64,000 bases of DNA from Salegentibacter sp. (GCA_024635795.1 JAGXIH010000020.1:62001-126000), one strand, 5' to 3'; numbered from the stretch's first letter, positions 18,249 to 28,594 are shown. Numbers and translations: made by a program. Notes: generated by a model from the letters alone, not told the origin.

Positions 18249-18977
18249 ATGAAGAATTTTTACCCTGGATTAATTTTTATGTTCATTTCAATTTCCGCTT
18301 TTTCTCAGGATACCATTTATCTAGATAAGAATTATTCGGACCTGGATTCAAAAGAAAATGCCAAATATTATAAAATCATTACCCCTGCTTCAGAAAAAGA
18401 TACTGAATTTTTAAGAATCACCTATTTCATAGATGGACAAAAAAAGGCAGAACAATATTATAATATTAAAAACGATAAACCGGTATTTGAAGGCTTACAT
18501 AAACATTGGTATGAAACAGGAGAATTATTTTACCAATTACCTTATAAGAATGGCAAAAAACACGGTGAGCTGTTGGCCTACTGGAAAAATGGAGGGAAGA
18601 GACGGCGGGATACTTTTAAAAGAGATCAGTTAAAAGAAGGAAAAGTCTGGAATGAAAAAGGCGAAGAAACCCCATATTTCGAACATCATATTCCAGCATC
18701 ATTCCCCGGCGGAAGGGAAGAATTATATGCATTTTTGAAAAAAAATATCAATATCCCGCAAGAACAAAAACAAGGAGTTTCAGTAAGAGTAGTTTTAAGA
18801 TTTACAATAAATCCTGAAGGCGATCTCTCTGAAATCCAAATAGTAGAAGGAGCTCCACATCGGTATAATGCAGAATCCGTTAGGGTTTTAAGCAAAATGC
18901 CACGGTGGACACCCACCAAACGTTTTGGAGACCCTATTGCCACGAGATATACTTTGCCTATTATTTTTCAAAAATAA
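18249..18977 (+). CDS. Exported TonB-C-terminal-domain protein
   Basis: This 242-residue protein has a signal peptide (MKNFYPGLIFMFISISAFSQ). A MORN-like stretch (YETGELFYQLPYKNGKKHGE, about residues 90-110) is followed by a TonB C-terminal domain (SVRVVLRFTINPEGDLSEI and AESVRVLSKMPRWTP). This layout is common in Bacteroidota proteins thought to act in the periplasm, but the partner is unknown. The ATG at 18249 is chosen because it opens the signal peptide; a TTG at 18219 would overlap the RluA-type gene. It converges with the next gene with no spacer. Confidence 0.82.
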   Translation: MKNFYPGLIFMFISISAFSQDTIYLDKNYSDLDSKENAKYYKIITPASEKDTEFLRITYFIDGQKKAEQYYNIKNDKPVFEGLHKHWYETGELFYQLPYKNGKKHGELLAYWKNGGKRRRDTFKRDQLKEGKVWNEKGEETPYFEHHIPASFPGGREELYAFLKKNINIPQEQKQGVSVRVVLRFTINPEGDLSEIQIVEGAPHRYNAESVRVLSKMPRWTPTKRFGDPIATRYTLPIIFQK

Positions 18978-20522
18978 CTACCTGCTCATCTCAGACAATT
19001 TCCTGGAGATTACTGCAGCTACAGGCCGGTTCTCTATCTTGCTTTCCAACCAGGAAATAATATCCAGATATAAAAATGCGCGGCGCTCGTAAGGGTGGGT
19101 TTCATATTGCTTCAAGGTAGCGTGAAGTTTGCGAAATTCATCCTTGATATCCAACGGAGAAACATCTGGTAAATTCCTCAGAAAACGTATCATTTCCTTC
19201 TGAACCTTGTGCAGGTCATTCATTTTAATAAGAAACTTATAGGTGGATTTGATGAGACTTTCCAGATGATAGTCCATACCGGCTTCGTAATGGGCCACAA
19301 GATTCAGAATTCTGGAAAAACACATTAGATCTTCCCGCATCTCCAGGGATTTATTATCGATTATCTTTTTAAGAAATGCTATACATTGCTTGTTATCCCC
19401 ATTACCAAAATACAAACAGGCAATCTTATAATAGAAGACCATAATATGGTGTTCGTCTATTCGGCCTTTATATTTTTTGATCTTTTTCTGGATCTTCTCT
19501 ACCAGCTCTTCACCATTGGCAAACTCACCTTTCATAAAGCGTAAATTCAGCTTATTGGAATACAGATATAGAAAAGACAGGGCTTTTATATTATCGTCGT
19601 CCGGAATTTTGGGATCCTTAAGGGTGGCCTCCATTTTCTTCAACATCTTCTCAAACAACTTCACATGATTCAAATAAAAAAGAGACTCCAGTAAGTAGTG
19701 ATTACCCTTTATATAAGAAACAGGGTGTAATGAGACCAAATGCGGATATTCATTAAAAAGGTCTATCCATTTCATCGAATAGCGGTAACAGGCCAAAAAA
19801 TCCTGTGTGATAAAACTGAACCATAAATGCGCTTTATAGAGCCAGAGTTTCTCATGGAAACCCAATTCCTTAAAGTTATATTCGGGGATATTGTCGTAAA
19901 AATAACTTTTAATGGTCGCTGCTTCCTCCTCGGTCCTGGCATAACCCATTTTAAGAAAAATTCCGTAGAGCTGTAAGGAAAGGTTTGATAATTTTGCGTT
20001 TAACTGTGTAAGTGCACTTAGTTCTTCAGTTTGTTGAATCAATAACTCAGCCCGGTTCCGAATACTCCGGGTGATATACTGGGATTCAATAATCTTTTCC
20101 AATTCAAGAATCTCATAAGCCAGACTTTTCTCCTCGTAGTGCAAAGCCGTAGTCTTGGTTTTATCAAGCAGTTTAAGAGCCTGATTGTACAATCCTTTCC
20201 GATAAAGAATGTAAGCGAAATCCAGTTGCTCCCTAATTTGTACCGGCACGGTTTGATTTGCAGGATTAAGCCTTAAACTCACCAATATCTGTTTGTATAA
20301 ATGAGCTTTTACATTGGAGAGCTGCTGTTTACTGATCCTGGTTTTCTGTAAGATCTCATTCTCATCATACTTTTTCAGCTTGGTCATCACCTTGAATAAA
20401 TTCAGGAATTTACTGTCGGTGTTCACTCCAATTCTTCCTACATACAGAGAAAATTGTCGCTTTTCAGAAGGAGAAAGAGACTTTATAAGGGAAAACAGGT
20501 TATCGGTCAATTCATTAGTCAT
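18978..20522 (-). CDS. Unknown helical-repeat protein (514 aa)
   Basis: I do not recognise a named family. The protein is cytosolic with no signal or membrane segment. It opens with a helical block, LFSLIKSLSPSEKRQFSLYV, followed by a winged-helix-like stretch (NEILQKTRISKQQLSNVKAHLYKQIL). The rest is a long alpha-helical array resembling TPR repeats (for example IACLYFGNGDNKQCIAFLKKI). Proteins of this layout recur in Flavobacteriaceae. A scaffolding or regulatory role is a guess. It is divergent from leuA, with a 148-base spacer. Confidence 0.7.
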   Translation of the reverse strand: MTNELTDNLFSLIKSLSPSEKRQFSLYVGRIGVNTDSKFLNLFKVMTKLKKYDENEILQKTRISKQQLSNVKAHLYKQILVSLRLNPANQTVPVQIREQLDFAYILYRKGLYNQALKLLDKTKTTALHYEEKSLAYEILELEKIIESQYITRSIRNRAELLIQQTEELSALTQLNAKLSNLSLQLYGIFLKMGYARTEEEAATIKSYFYDNIPEYNFKELGFHEKLWLYKAHLWFSFITQDFLACYRYSMKWIDLFNEYPHLVSLHPVSYIKGNHYLLESLFYLNHVKLFEKMLKKMEATLKDPKIPDDDNIKALSFLYLYSNKLNLRFMKGEFANGEELVEKIQKKIKKYKGRIDEHHIMVFYYKIACLYFGNGDNKQCIAFLKKIIDNKSLEMREDLMCFSRILNLVAHYEAGMDYHLESLIKSTYKFLIKMNDLHKVQKEMIRFLRNLPDVSPLDIKDEFRKLHATLKQYETHPYERRAFLYLDIISWLESKIENRPVAAVISRKLSEMSR

Positions 20523-20635
20523 TGTAACAAGCAGGTTTATAAATCGCTGTAAATCAGCATAATTAAAGCTTATGATTAGTTTTTAATTATCGTAATACTC
20601 TTTCAGAAAACAGAATTAAGGGCAGGCTAAAACTA

Positions 20636-20643
20636 TACTTTAG
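20636..20643 (+). promoter_or_regulatory. Possible -7 element of leuA
   Basis: TACTTTAG is one mismatch from TAnnTTTG and lies 28 bases before the leuA start. No convincing -33 box was found. Confidence 0.3.
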
Positions 20644-20670
20644 TTAAAGATAAAGCAAAATAAATCTCTT

Positions 20671-21843
20671 ATGAGCACAGAAAAGGTAGAAATTTTTGAC
20701 ACGACGTTACGAGACGGAGAGCAGGTTCCAGGTTGTAAATTAAATACAGCCCAAAAACTTAAGATCGCCGCGCGCCTTGATGAGCTGGGAGTAGATGTTA
20801 TTGAAGCAGGTTTTCCTGTTTCCAGTCCCGGTGATTATCAATCGGTTTTTGAAATCTCTAAGCTGGCAAAGAATGCCGCCGTTTGTGGACTCACCCGTGC
20901 TGTTAAAAAGGATATTGAAGTGGCTGCTGAAGCTTTAAAATATGCCAAAAAACCTCGTATTCATACCGGGATTGGCACTTCAGATCCTCATATTAAATAT
21001 AAATTCAATTCTACAAGAGAAGAAATTATTGTGCGTGGTGCAGCCGCGGTTAAACACGCAAAGAATTTTGTGGACGATGTTGAATTTTATGCTGAAGATG
21101 CCGGAAGAACAGATAATGAATTCCTTGCCCGTGTTTGTACCGAAATGATAAAAGCCGGTGCAACGGTACTAAATATTCCAGATACTACAGGATATTGCCT
21201 TCCTGAAGAATACGGAAGAAAAATTAAGTATTTAAAAGACAACGTAAAGGATATCGACAAGGTCACACTTTCCTGTCACTGTCATAACGATTTGGGCCTT
21301 GCTACGGCAAACGCGATTGCCGGGGTAGTGAATGGTGCCCGACAAATAGAATGTACCATTAACGGAATTGGAGAGCGCGCAGGAAATACAGCTTTAGAAG
21401 AGGTCGTCATGATCTTAAGACAACACCCGACTTTAAATTTGAACACGCATATAGATCCTAAATTCCTTTTTGACACCAGTTGTATGGTTTCCCGGGAAAT
21501 GGGAATGTTTGTACAGCCTAACAAAGCAATTGTCGGCGCCAATGCCTTTGCACATAGCTCCGGAATACACCAGGACGGTGTTATTAAAAATCGAGAAACT
21601 TACGAAATAATCGATCCTGCAGAAGTTGGTGTAACCGAATCTGCAATCATACTTACCGCAAGAAGCGGAAGAGCTGCTTTGGCCTATAAAGCGAAGAAAA
21701 TGGGATACGATTTAACCAAACTTCAGTTGGATACTGTATACCACGAATTCCTGAATTATGCCGATGCCAGAAGATGTGTAGAAGACAATGATATTCACGA
21801 AATCATGGAAATTTCAGAAAGAAAAATAAGAGCTATAGCCTAA
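20671..21843 (+). CDS. leuA: 2-isopropylmalate synthase, short form (LeuA)
   Basis: LeuA condenses 2-oxoisovalerate and acetyl-CoA, the committed step to leucine. The HMGL-like TIM barrel starts with [18 protein letters not shown] (8-25), and the metal site is [32 protein letters not shown] is also present. At 390 residues it lacks the C-terminal LeuA-dimer domain that gives leucine feedback inhibition in enzymes of about 520 residues, so control may lie elsewhere. The leuC, leuD and leuB genes follow, which argues against homocitrate or citramalate synthase. Confidence 0.93.
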   Translation: MSTEKVEIFDTTLRDGEQVPGCKLNTAQKLKIAARLDELGVDVIEAGFPVSSPGDYQSVFEISKLAKNAAVCGLTRAVKKDIEVAAEALKYAKKPRIHTGIGTSDPHIKYKFNSTREEIIVRGAAAVKHAKNFVDDVEFYAEDAGRTDNEFLARVCTEMIKAGATVLNIPDTTGYCLPEEYGRKIKYLKDNVKDIDKVTLSCHCHNDLGLATANAIAGVVNGARQIECTINGIGERAGNTALEEVVMILRQHPTLNLNTHIDPKFLFDTSCMVSREMGMFVQPNKAIVGANAFAHSSGIHQDGVIKNRETYEIIDPAEVGVTESAIILTARSGRAALAYKAKKMGYDLTKLQLDTVYHEFLNYADARRCVEDNDIHEIMEISERKIRAIA

Positions 21844-21848
21844 TGAAA

Positions 21849-21863
21849 CCAGCATGATGCTGG
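21849..21863. repeat. Small palindrome between leuA and leuC
   Basis: CCAGCAT and ATGCTGG flank a single G. No T-run follows, so it is not a terminator. It could be an RNA processing or protein-binding site within the leu transcript. Confidence 0.35.
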
Positions 21864-21940
21864 ACACTAAAAATGGCAACACAGGGATATGATTATAAAC
21901 CTGGATGAATTCCCAAGCTGGGATTGAATTTAAAACATAT

Positions 21941-23323
21941 ATGAAAAAAACCTTATTCGATAAAATCTGGGATGCCCACGTGGTAGAATCTATACCTAAT
22001 GGGCCCGATATTTTATATATCGATAAACACCTCATTCATGAAGTCACGAGTCCGCAGGCCTTTAATGAATTGAAAGAGCGTGAGATTTCGGTATTTAGAC
22101 CAGATCAAATTGTAGCGACCGCAGATCATAATACCCCAACTGAAAATCAACATTTACCGGTTAAAGATTTGTTGTCCAGAAAACAGCTTAAAGAATTAAC
22201 TCAAAATTGCCAAGAAAATAATATCACCCTTTACGGCCTGGGCCATCCTTACAACGGAATTGTTCACGTAATGGCTCCCGAACTGGGAATTACCCAACCG
22301 GGAATGACCATGGTTTGTGGAGACAGCCACACCTCTACTCACGGCGCTTTTGGCACTATTGCCTTCGGAATTGGCACCAGCCAGGTTTCCCAGGTTTTTG
22401 CCAGCCAGTGTGTTCTGGTTCAGAAACCTAAAAAATTACGGGTGAATGTTAACGGAAAACTCAAAAAAGGGGTTTTACCCAAAGATGTGATCCTTTACAT
22501 CATTAGCAAACTCGGAACAAATTCCGGTACCGGATACTTCTGCGAATATGCCGGGAATGTTTTTGAAGAAATGTCTATGGAAGGCCGAATGACGGTTTGT
22601 AACATGAGCATTGAAATGGGTGCTCGTGGTGGTTTGATCGCTCCGGATGACACAACTTTTGAATATGTAAAAGGAAAAGAATTCGCACCAAAAGGTGAAG
22701 AATTTGATACTAAAAAAGCTTACTGGGCAACTCTAAAAACCGATGAAGACGCTGAGTTCGACCAGGAATATTCTTTTGATGCCGAAGATATTGAACCGAT
22801 GATTACTTACGGAACAAATCCCGGGATGGGCATAAAAATTACCGGGACCATTCCCATGGAAGGTGGAAAAAGCGATGCAAAAGCTCTGGCCTACATGGGC
22901 TTTAAACCCGGAGAGTCTTTACTCGAAAAAACTATTAATTGGATTTTTATTGGTAGTTGTACCAATTCAAGAATTGAAGATTTTCGCCAGGCAGCGGCTT
23001 TTATTAAAGGCAAACAAAAAGCAGCAAACGTAAATGCACTAATTGTACCCGGTTCGCGCCAGGTTGCCGCCCAAATTGAAGCCGAAGGCTTAACGGAAGT
23101 TTTTGAAAATGCAGGTTTCACTCTTAGACAACCGGGTTGTTCGGCTTGTTTAGCAATGAACGATGATAAAATTCCTGCCGGTGAATACTGCGTTTCTACC
23201 AGTAATAGAAATTTTGAAGGAAGACAGGGACAAGGTTCCAGAACCATATTAGCAAGTCCGTTAACTGCAGCAGCGACGGCTATTTCAGGTAAATTAACCG
23301 ACTTTACAAAACACTTAAATTAG
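21941..23323 (+). CDS. leuC: 3-isopropylmalate dehydratase large subunit (LeuC)
   Basis: LeuC carries the 4Fe-4S cluster and isomerises 2- to 3-isopropylmalate together with LeuD. The 460-residue chain shows [25 protein letters not shown] near the start and [21 protein letters not shown]. The cluster ligands are in [12 protein letters not shown] and [12 protein letters not shown]. The ATG at 21941 is used; the frame is open to an ATG at 21905, but the 12 extra residues are not family-like. It is followed by leuD after one base. Confidence 0.96.
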   Translation: MKKTLFDKIWDAHVVESIPNGPDILYIDKHLIHEVTSPQAFNELKEREISVFRPDQIVATADHNTPTENQHLPVKDLLSRKQLKELTQNCQENNITLYGLGHPYNGIVHVMAPELGITQPGMTMVCGDSHTSTHGAFGTIAFGIGTSQVSQVFASQCVLVQKPKKLRVNVNGKLKKGVLPKDVILYIISKLGTNSGTGYFCEYAGNVFEEMSMEGRMTVCNMSIEMGARGGLIAPDDTTFEYVKGKEFAPKGEEFDTKKAYWATLKTDEDAEFDQEYSFDAEDIEPMITYGTNPGMGIKITGTIPMEGGKSDAKALAYMGFKPGESLLEKTINWIFIGSCTNSRIEDFRQAAAFIKGKQKAANVNALIVPGSRQVAAQIEAEGLTEVFENAGFTLRQPGCSACLAMNDDKIPAGEYCVSTSNRNFEGRQGQGSRTILASPLTAAATAISGKLTDFTKHLN

Positions 23324-23324
23324 G

Positions 23325-23939
23325 ATGGAAAAGTTTATCACATTAACCGATACAGCGGTTCCTTTAGAAATAGAAAATGTGGATACCGACCAGATTATCC
23401 CGGCCAGGTTCCTTAAAGCTACCGATAAAGCTGGATTTGGAGAAAATCTCTTTCGCGACTGGCGTTTTGATAAGAATGACGAGCCCAATCCTGAATTCGC
23501 CTTAAACAAACCGGAGTATAAAGGTTCGATCCTGGTAGCCGGAGATAATTTTGGTTGTGGTTCGAGTCGGGAACATGCGGCCTGGGCACTTAAAGCTTAT
23601 GGATTCACCGTTGTTGTGTCAAGCTATTTCGCTGATATTTTCAAAGGAAATGCACTTAACAACGGTTTGCTTCCGGTGCAGGTGAGTGCGGAGTTTTTAG
23701 ACCAGCTTTTCGTGGAAATCACCAAAGATACTTCCGTAGAAATAAAAGTAGACCTGGAAGCCCAGAAAATCGAGATTCCGAAGAAAGATATTTCAGAAAG
23801 TTTTGACATAGATCCGTATAAAAAAACCTGTATGATCAATGGTTTTGACGATATAGATTTCCTGGTAAGCAAACTGGATGCGATTAAAGAATTTGAACGG
23901 AAAAAATCACATAAAACACAAGCCACCACAGCCTTGTAG
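23325..23939 (+). CDS. leuD: 3-isopropylmalate dehydratase small subunit (LeuD)
   Basis: LeuD is the swivelling small subunit that completes the LeuC active site. Its 204 residues are the usual length. Diagnostic segments are [14 protein letters not shown] (18-31) and [22 protein letters not shown]. Its start lies one base beyond the leuC stop, so translation is probably coupled. Confidence 0.96.
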   Translation: MEKFITLTDTAVPLEIENVDTDQIIPARFLKATDKAGFGENLFRDWRFDKNDEPNPEFALNKPEYKGSILVAGDNFGCGSSREHAAWALKAYGFTVVVSSYFADIFKGNALNNGLLPVQVSAEFLDQLFVEITKDTSVEIKVDLEAQKIEIPKKDISESFDIDPYKKTCMINGFDDIDFLVSKLDAIKEFERKKSHKTQATTAL

Positions 23940-24004
23940 TTTTTAAAAATTTTAAAGATTATCTCCGATAGTTTTCGAAAAACCACACATAAAGAAGAAG
24001 AAAA

Positions 24005-25120
24005 ATGAAATTAAAAATAGCAGTTTTGCCCGGAGACGGGATAGGTCCTGAAATCACACAGCAATCAGTTAAGGTTTTAAAAGCTGTAGCAGATCGTTTC
24101 GATCACCACTTTCAGTTTGAAGACGCCTTGGTAGGTGCGGCAGCAATAGACTTGCTGGACAATCCGTTACCTGAAGCTACGCTGGAATTGTGCAAAAAAT
24201 CTGATGCTGTGTTGTTTGGGGCTATAGGACATCCAAAATACGACAATAACCCGGATGCAAAAGTAAGACCAGAACAGGGACTTTTACAATTAAGGAAAGG
24301 CCTTGGTCTTTTTGCCAACATTCGGCCGGTAAAAGCTTACGACAAACTTATAGAACAATCACCATTAAAGGCTGAACGAATTGCCGGAGCCAATATGGTT
24401 ATTTACCGCGAACTTACCGGTGGCATTTATTTTGGCGATAAATATACTGCGGAAGACGGCCAAAGTGCGACAGATGTTTGCACCTACTCGGTAGAAGAAA
24501 TTTCCCGGGTAGCTCACCTGGCTTTTAAAGCTGCCGAAAAACGTTCCAAAAAATTAACCCTGGTAGATAAAGCCAACGTTTTAGAAACTTCCAGGTTATG
24601 GCGTAAAACAGTCACTGAAATTGGAAAAGAATATCCCGAAGTGGAATTAGATTTCCTTTTTGTAGATAACGCCGCCATGCAAATGATCCTTAACCCTACG
24701 CAATTCGACGTAATTCTTACCGAAAATATGTTTGGCGATATTTTATCTGACGAGGCCAGCGTAATTGGGGGTAGTATCGGCTTACTGGCATCGGCATCTG
24801 TAGGAAAAGAAAGCGCGATGTTTGAGCCCATTCACGGTTCATATCCGCAAGCCACCGGAAAAGGAATTGCAAACCCGGTAGCCTCCATTTTATCGACGGC
24901 AATGCTCCTGGACCATTTCGGACTCACAGAGGAAGCAGACGCAGTTAAAAAAGCAGTAGAGCTAAGCATTAAACTAAACGTTTGTACCATAGATATTAAT
25001 AAAGACAACCATTATACCACAGAAAAAGTGGGTGATTTCCTTGAGGGCCTTATCAGCGAAGTTGATAATATTACGATCAACAACGAAAATCTGAACCTTG
25101 GACAAATGACTATTATTTAA
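24005..25120 (+). CDS. leuB: 3-isopropylmalate dehydrogenase (LeuB)
   Basis: LeuB oxidatively decarboxylates 3-isopropylmalate with NAD. The chain is 371 residues. It opens with [16 protein letters not shown] and contains [16 protein letters not shown], the substrate loop [31 protein letters not shown], and the metal Asp pair in [31 protein letters not shown] binds NAD. It is the last gene of leuACDB and is followed by a strong terminator. Confidence 0.97.
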   Translation: MKLKIAVLPGDGIGPEITQQSVKVLKAVADRFDHHFQFEDALVGAAAIDLLDNPLPEATLELCKKSDAVLFGAIGHPKYDNNPDAKVRPEQGLLQLRKGLGLFANIRPVKAYDKLIEQSPLKAERIAGANMVIYRELTGGIYFGDKYTAEDGQSATDVCTYSVEEISRVAHLAFKAAEKRSKKLTLVDKANVLETSRLWRKTVTEIGKEYPEVELDFLFVDNAAMQMILNPTQFDVILTENMFGDILSDEASVIGGSIGLLASASVGKESAMFEPIHGSYPQATGKGIANPVASILSTAMLLDHFGLTEEADAVKKAVELSIKLNVCTIDINKDNHYTTEKVGDFLEGLISEVDNITINNENLNLGQMTII

Positions 25121-25146
25121 GATTATTTTTTCTTCATTTATGTTTG

Positions 25147-25185
25147 ACCCTTCGTGTTTGTGTGGTACTCGCGGAGGGTTTTTTT
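25147..25185 (+). terminator. Rho-independent terminator of leuACDB
   Basis: ACCCTTCG (25147-25154) pairs with CGGAGGGT (25172-25179) with one T-G pair, and seven T residues follow. It starts 26 bases after the leuB stop. Confidence 0.8.
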
Positions 25186-25212
25186 AGTGATATCTTTCTT
25201 AAAAAACCTGCT

Positions 25213-25249
25213 CTAACCCTGCAAGGGTTTGGAACCCTTGCAGGGTTAG
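25213..25249. repeat. 34-base perfect palindrome, ACCCTTGCAGGGTT family
   Basis: Seventeen bases (CTAACCCTGCAAGGGTT) pair perfectly with 25233-25249 over a 3-base loop. It is the longest member of the family also seen at 7133 and 8484. It lies between the convergent leuB and argH genes. Confidence 0.75.
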
Positions 25250-25286
25250 ATTCGCTCCCTTGGAGTTTCTTCCACAAGATTTCCGC

Positions 25287-25353
25287 AGCTCCAGAGGAGC
25301 GATATATCTATAGCCATTTTTAAATAACAAGCGAGAAGAGCTCCAGAGGAGCG
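25287..25353. repeat. Two copies of AGCTCCAGAGGAGCG
   Basis: The palindromic 15-mer AGCTCCAGAGGAGCG occurs at 25287-25301 and 25339-25353, 52 bases apart and in the same orientation; the sequence after each copy differs. A degenerate copy (CGCTCCCTTGGAG) lies just upstream. This is an intergenic repeat cluster between leuB and argH. Confidence 0.65.
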
Positions 25354-25391
25354 GAATATAAATCCGCTGAATTATCCAGTAAACCAAGATC

Positions 25392-26669
25392 CTAAACCTG
25401 ATTCTTTTTCCTCCTGATCTCCTCCAGCGCAAGGTTATCCTTACTTCCCAGATGGGAGTGTTTTTTCCCTTCAGCAGCTTCATAGGTTCCTTCCTGAACC
25501 TGTTCGCCGATTATCTGATAAGCCTCTCTAAAAGATTTTCCCTGCATCACCAAATCGTTGATGCTGTCTACCGTAAACAGGTATTTATATTTTTCATCCT
25601 GCAAATTGATATCCTTAACTTTAATTAAAGCGATGGAATGAATAAAAACATCCAGGATCTCTTTAATATTTTCAACCGCATAAATGCTATTCTCCTTTAT
25701 CAATTGGTAATCCCGGTGATAGCCACTGGGCAAATTATTGGTTATCAGGATCATCTCATTGGCGATAGCCTGAAGTTTATTACATTTTCCACGTATCAAT
25801 TCAAAAACATCGGGGTTCTTCTTGTGAGGCATAATACTGGAACCTGTAGTGAGTTCATCGGGAAAAGTGATAAAATCAAAATTCTGACTCATATACAGAC
25901 AAATATCCATGGCAAACCTGGAAAGCGTATTGGAAACCGAAGTGATATTAGAAGTCACTGTTCGCTCACATTTTCCTCGTCCCAATTGGGCGGCCACGAC
26001 GTTATATTTTAAAGTCGAAAAGCCTAATTCCTTAGTGGTGAATTCCCGGTCTATTGGAAAAGAAGACCCATAACCCGCCGCAGAGCCCAACGGATTCTGG
26101 TCTACAACCTTTAATCCTGCTTCAAGCAAGTAAAGGTCATCGATAAGCAATTCTGCGTAAGCCGAAAACCATAAACCGAAACTGGAGGGCATCGCTACCT
26201 GCAAATGCGTATATCCCGGAAGAAGTTTTTCCTGATGCTCGTCTGCCAGGCCTAAAAGAACCTCTATCAGCTGCTTTGTTTTTCCTGAAATTTCCTGCAG
26301 GTTCTTCTTGAAATACAATTGCATCGCCACCAAAACCTGATCGTTCCTGGAGCGAGCGGTATGGATCTTCTTTCCGGTATCGCCTAATGCTTTTGTTAAA
26401 TCAAATTCAATTTTGGAATGTACATCTTCAAAATCTTCTTCTATTTCAAAAGTACCATGTTGAAGCTGCTGCTGAAGTTTAGCCAGTTCCCTTTCAATAT
26501 CGTTTACTTCTTCTGCTGTTAGAATCCCGACTTTCCCAAGCATTTTAGCGTGGGCTTTAGAAGCCTTTAAATCGAACTCTGCAATATGCATATCCAGCTC
26601 CCGGTCATTTCCCACCGTGAAGTTTTCAATCTTTTTATCTATAGCTAATCCTTTATCCCAGAGTTTCAT
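25392..26669 (-). CDS. argH: Argininosuccinate lyase (ArgH)
   Basis: ArgH splits argininosuccinate into arginine and fumarate. The 425-residue chain has the fumarase-superfamily signature GSSIMPHKKNPDVFELIRGK, which holds the catalytic Ser. TARSRNDQVLVAMQLYF and LPGYTHLQVAMPSSFG are also present. The ATG at 26669 is used; the longer frame to 26702 adds 11 non-conserved residues over a repeat. It is the last gene of the arginine operon, separated from argE by a palindromic repeat. Confidence 0.96.
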   Translation of the reverse strand: MKLWDKGLAIDKKIENFTVGNDRELDMHIAEFDLKASKAHAKMLGKVGILTAEEVNDIERELAKLQQQLQHGTFEIEEDFEDVHSKIEFDLTKALGDTGKKIHTARSRNDQVLVAMQLYFKKNLQEISGKTKQLIEVLLGLADEHQEKLLPGYTHLQVAMPSSFGLWFSAYAELLIDDLYLLEAGLKVVDQNPLGSAAGYGSSFPIDREFTTKELGFSTLKYNVVAAQLGRGKCERTVTSNITSVSNTLSRFAMDICLYMSQNFDFITFPDELTTGSSIMPHKKNPDVFELIRGKCNKLQAIANEMILITNNLPSGYHRDYQLIKENSIYAVENIKEILDVFIHSIALIKVKDINLQDEKYKYLFTVDSINDLVMQGKSFREAYQIIGEQVQEGTYEAAEGKKHSHLGSKDNLALEEIRRKKNQV

Positions 26670-26694
26670 AGTTTTATCCTTTTGACTATTATCA

Positions 26695-26746
26695 GACCTC
26701 ATAAGTCCCGATAGTTATCGGGATGAAAACCTGTGAGGTCTTTTTT
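26695..26746. repeat. Nested palindrome in argE-argH spacer
   Basis: The outer arms GACCTCA (26695-26701) and TGAGGTC (26734-26740) enclose a perfect TCCCGATA/TATCGGGA hairpin (26706-26723). A T-run follows on the plus strand only. In the minus-strand operon transcript it would be a stable spacer hairpin rather than a terminator. Confidence 0.65.
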
Positions 26747-27815
26747 AATTTTTAAAAGCCTTTTTAAGCAGTTTTATATATGTTTCAATTCCTTCTTCCA
26801 CTTCCTTCACATAAATAAATTCATCTGCGGAATGCGACCTTGTGGAATCACCGGGACCTAATTTTAAGGAAGGACAGCTAAGCATCGCCTGGTCTGACAG
26901 GGTTGGTGAACCATAGGTTTCCATCCCCAATGCGATTCCCGCCTTAACCAGTTCGTGATCTTTAGGAATCGATGAGGAATTTAACCTGAGCGAACGCGCC
27001 GTAATTTCATCCACCGGTGCTTTTTCCTGCAGAATCTGATCGATCTCAGCATTGGAATACGCGTCATTCACCCGAACATCGATTACCAGATCTACGTGTC
27101 CAGGAACGACATTATGTTGGCTTCCGGCATTGATCTGGGTGACTGTAAGTTTTACCTTCCCCAACGCTTCCGATTCCTTTGGAAAATCAAATTCTTCAAA
27201 CCATTTTAAAACATCAGCGGTTTTATAAATGGCGTTGTTATCGTTGGGATGTGCTGCGTGCGAGGGCGTTCCCTTTACTTTTGCATCAAAAACCACCAGG
27301 CCTTTTTCGGCAATGGCCAGTTGCATCAAAGTGGGTTCTCCAACAATAGCCACATCAATTTTAGGCATTTTTGGTAACATACAGGCAATCCCGTTTTTCC
27401 CGTTTATTTCTTCTTCCCCGGTTCCGGCAAAAATCAGGTTATATTTAAGGTCTTTGGCTTCGTAATACCAGGTAAATGTTGCGAGTAAGGACACCAGGCA
27501 ACCGCCCGCATCATTGCTACCTAAACCATATAATTTTCCATCTTCAATCTTAGCTTCAAATGGATCACGGGTGTAAGCCGAATTGGGTTTTACCGTATCA
27601 TGATGTGAATTTAGCAACAAGCCAGGCTTAGCCGGATCAAAATGTTTATTGGTCGCCCAAACATTGTTCAAATGCCTAAAAAAGATAATCTCCTTTTTAC
27701 TGAACCACTCTTCCAGCAAATCGGCTGTTTTATCTTCTTCTTTCGAAAAAGACTGGGTAGCAATAAGCTTTTTAAGTAATTCTATCGCATCATTTCGTAA
27801 TTCTTCGAGCTTCAT
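26745..27815 (-). CDS. argE: N-acyl-ornithine/citrulline deacylase (M20, ArgE-like)
   Basis: This zinc aminoacylase of the M20 family has 356 residues. Metal ligands lie in LLNSHHDTVKP and LGSNDAGGCLVSLLATF. The general-base Glu pair is in FAGTGEEEING, and the dimerisation domain follows. In this pathway it removes the acyl group after carbamoylation, so its substrate is likely N-acylcitrulline rather than N-acylornithine. The ATG at 27815 overlaps the argB stop (TGATG), which indicates translational coupling; a TTG one codon upstream is less likely. Confidence 0.88.
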   Translation of the reverse strand: MKLEELRNDAIELLKKLIATQSFSKEEDKTADLLEEWFSKKEIIFFRHLNNVWATNKHFDPAKPGLLLNSHHDTVKPNSAYTRDPFEAKIEDGKLYGLGSNDAGGCLVSLLATFTWYYEAKDLKYNLIFAGTGEEEINGKNGIACMLPKMPKIDVAIVGEPTLMQLAIAEKGLVVFDAKVKGTPSHAAHPNDNNAIYKTADVLKWFEEFDFPKESEALGKVKLTVTQINAGSQHNVVPGHVDLVIDVRVNDAYSNAEIDQILQEKAPVDEITARSLRLNSSSIPKDHELVKAGIALGMETYGSPTLSDQAMLSCPSLKLGPGDSTRSHSADEFIYVKEVEEGIETYIKLLKKAFKN

Positions 27816-28594
27816 CAATTACTGATTTTAGTATAAACAGATTCTTTTTTTAATAGTCTGAAATCCCCCAGAAATATATTCTTCACACCGCTTCCCAAAG
27901 CCTGGAAACAGTTATGCAGTTTTGGTAACATCCCATCACTAATTACTTTTTCTTCCAATAATTCCTGATATTTTTCCCTTGAAATTGTCCCAATTACCGA
28001 ATCATCGTCTCCTGCATCGGCCAGCACACCTTTTTTCTCAAAGCAGAAATAAAGTTCGGTTTCATAAATTGAACTCATTGCCTTAGCGATTTCCGCAGCA
28101 ACAGAATCGCCATTGGTGTTTAAAAGCAATCCATCTTCTGTACAGGAAATCGCTGAGAAAACCGGCGTTATCTCCTGGGCTAAAATCGAATTGATGAATT
28201 CTGAATTCACCTTCTCCACGTCTCCCACGAATCCGAAATCAACTTTCTTAACAGGCCGTTTTTTTGAAACAATGCTCAACCCATCTGCTCCACAAAGCCC
28301 CAGGGCATTATTCTGAAGAGCCTGCATCTTAGCTACGATGTTTTTATTGATAAGTCCGCCGTAAACCATGGTAATTACTTTGATCGAATCGGCATCGGTA
28401 ATTCTACGCCCCTCAAACATCTGGGTTTTATAACCGAGTTTTCCTGCAATTTCAGTAGCCAGGTTTCCCCCGCCGTGAACCAGGATCTTTGGTCCCTCCA
28501 GTGCGACAAAATCGCCAAGGAATTCAGCGAATTTTGTTTCATTCTCAATAAGCTTCCCTCCTATTTTTACAACTTTTAAAACTTCTTTTTTCAT
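27815..28594 (-). CDS. argB: N-acylglutamate kinase (ArgB)
   Basis: ArgB phosphorylates the gamma-carboxylate of N-acylglutamate. The 259-residue amino-acid-kinase fold opens with VVKIGGKLIEN and contains KILVHGGGNLATEIAGKLG and MVYGGLINKNIVAK; ISDGMLPKLHNC closes the domain. The ATG at 28594 is preferred over a GTG at 28609. It follows argF' after 34 bases and overlaps argE. Whether the acyl group is acetyl or succinyl cannot be read from this gene alone. Confidence 0.93.
   Translation of the reverse strand: MKKEVLKVVKIGGKLIENETKFAEFLGDFVALEGPKILVHGGGNLATEIAGKLGYKTQMFEGRRITDADSIKVITMVYGGLINKNIVAKMQALQNNALGLCGADGLSIVSKKRPVKKVDFGFVGDVEKVNSEFINSILAQEITPVFSAISCTEDGLLLNTNGDSVAAEIAKAMSSIYETELYFCFEKKGVLADAGDDDSVIGTISREKYQELLEEKVISDGMLPKLHNCFQALGSGVKNIFLGDFRLLKKESVYTKISN

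Noticed and set aside
25199-25483. 94-codon frame across the repeat region and 3' end of argH
   Set aside because: It runs through palindromic repeats and then out of frame over argH, so it is an artefact.
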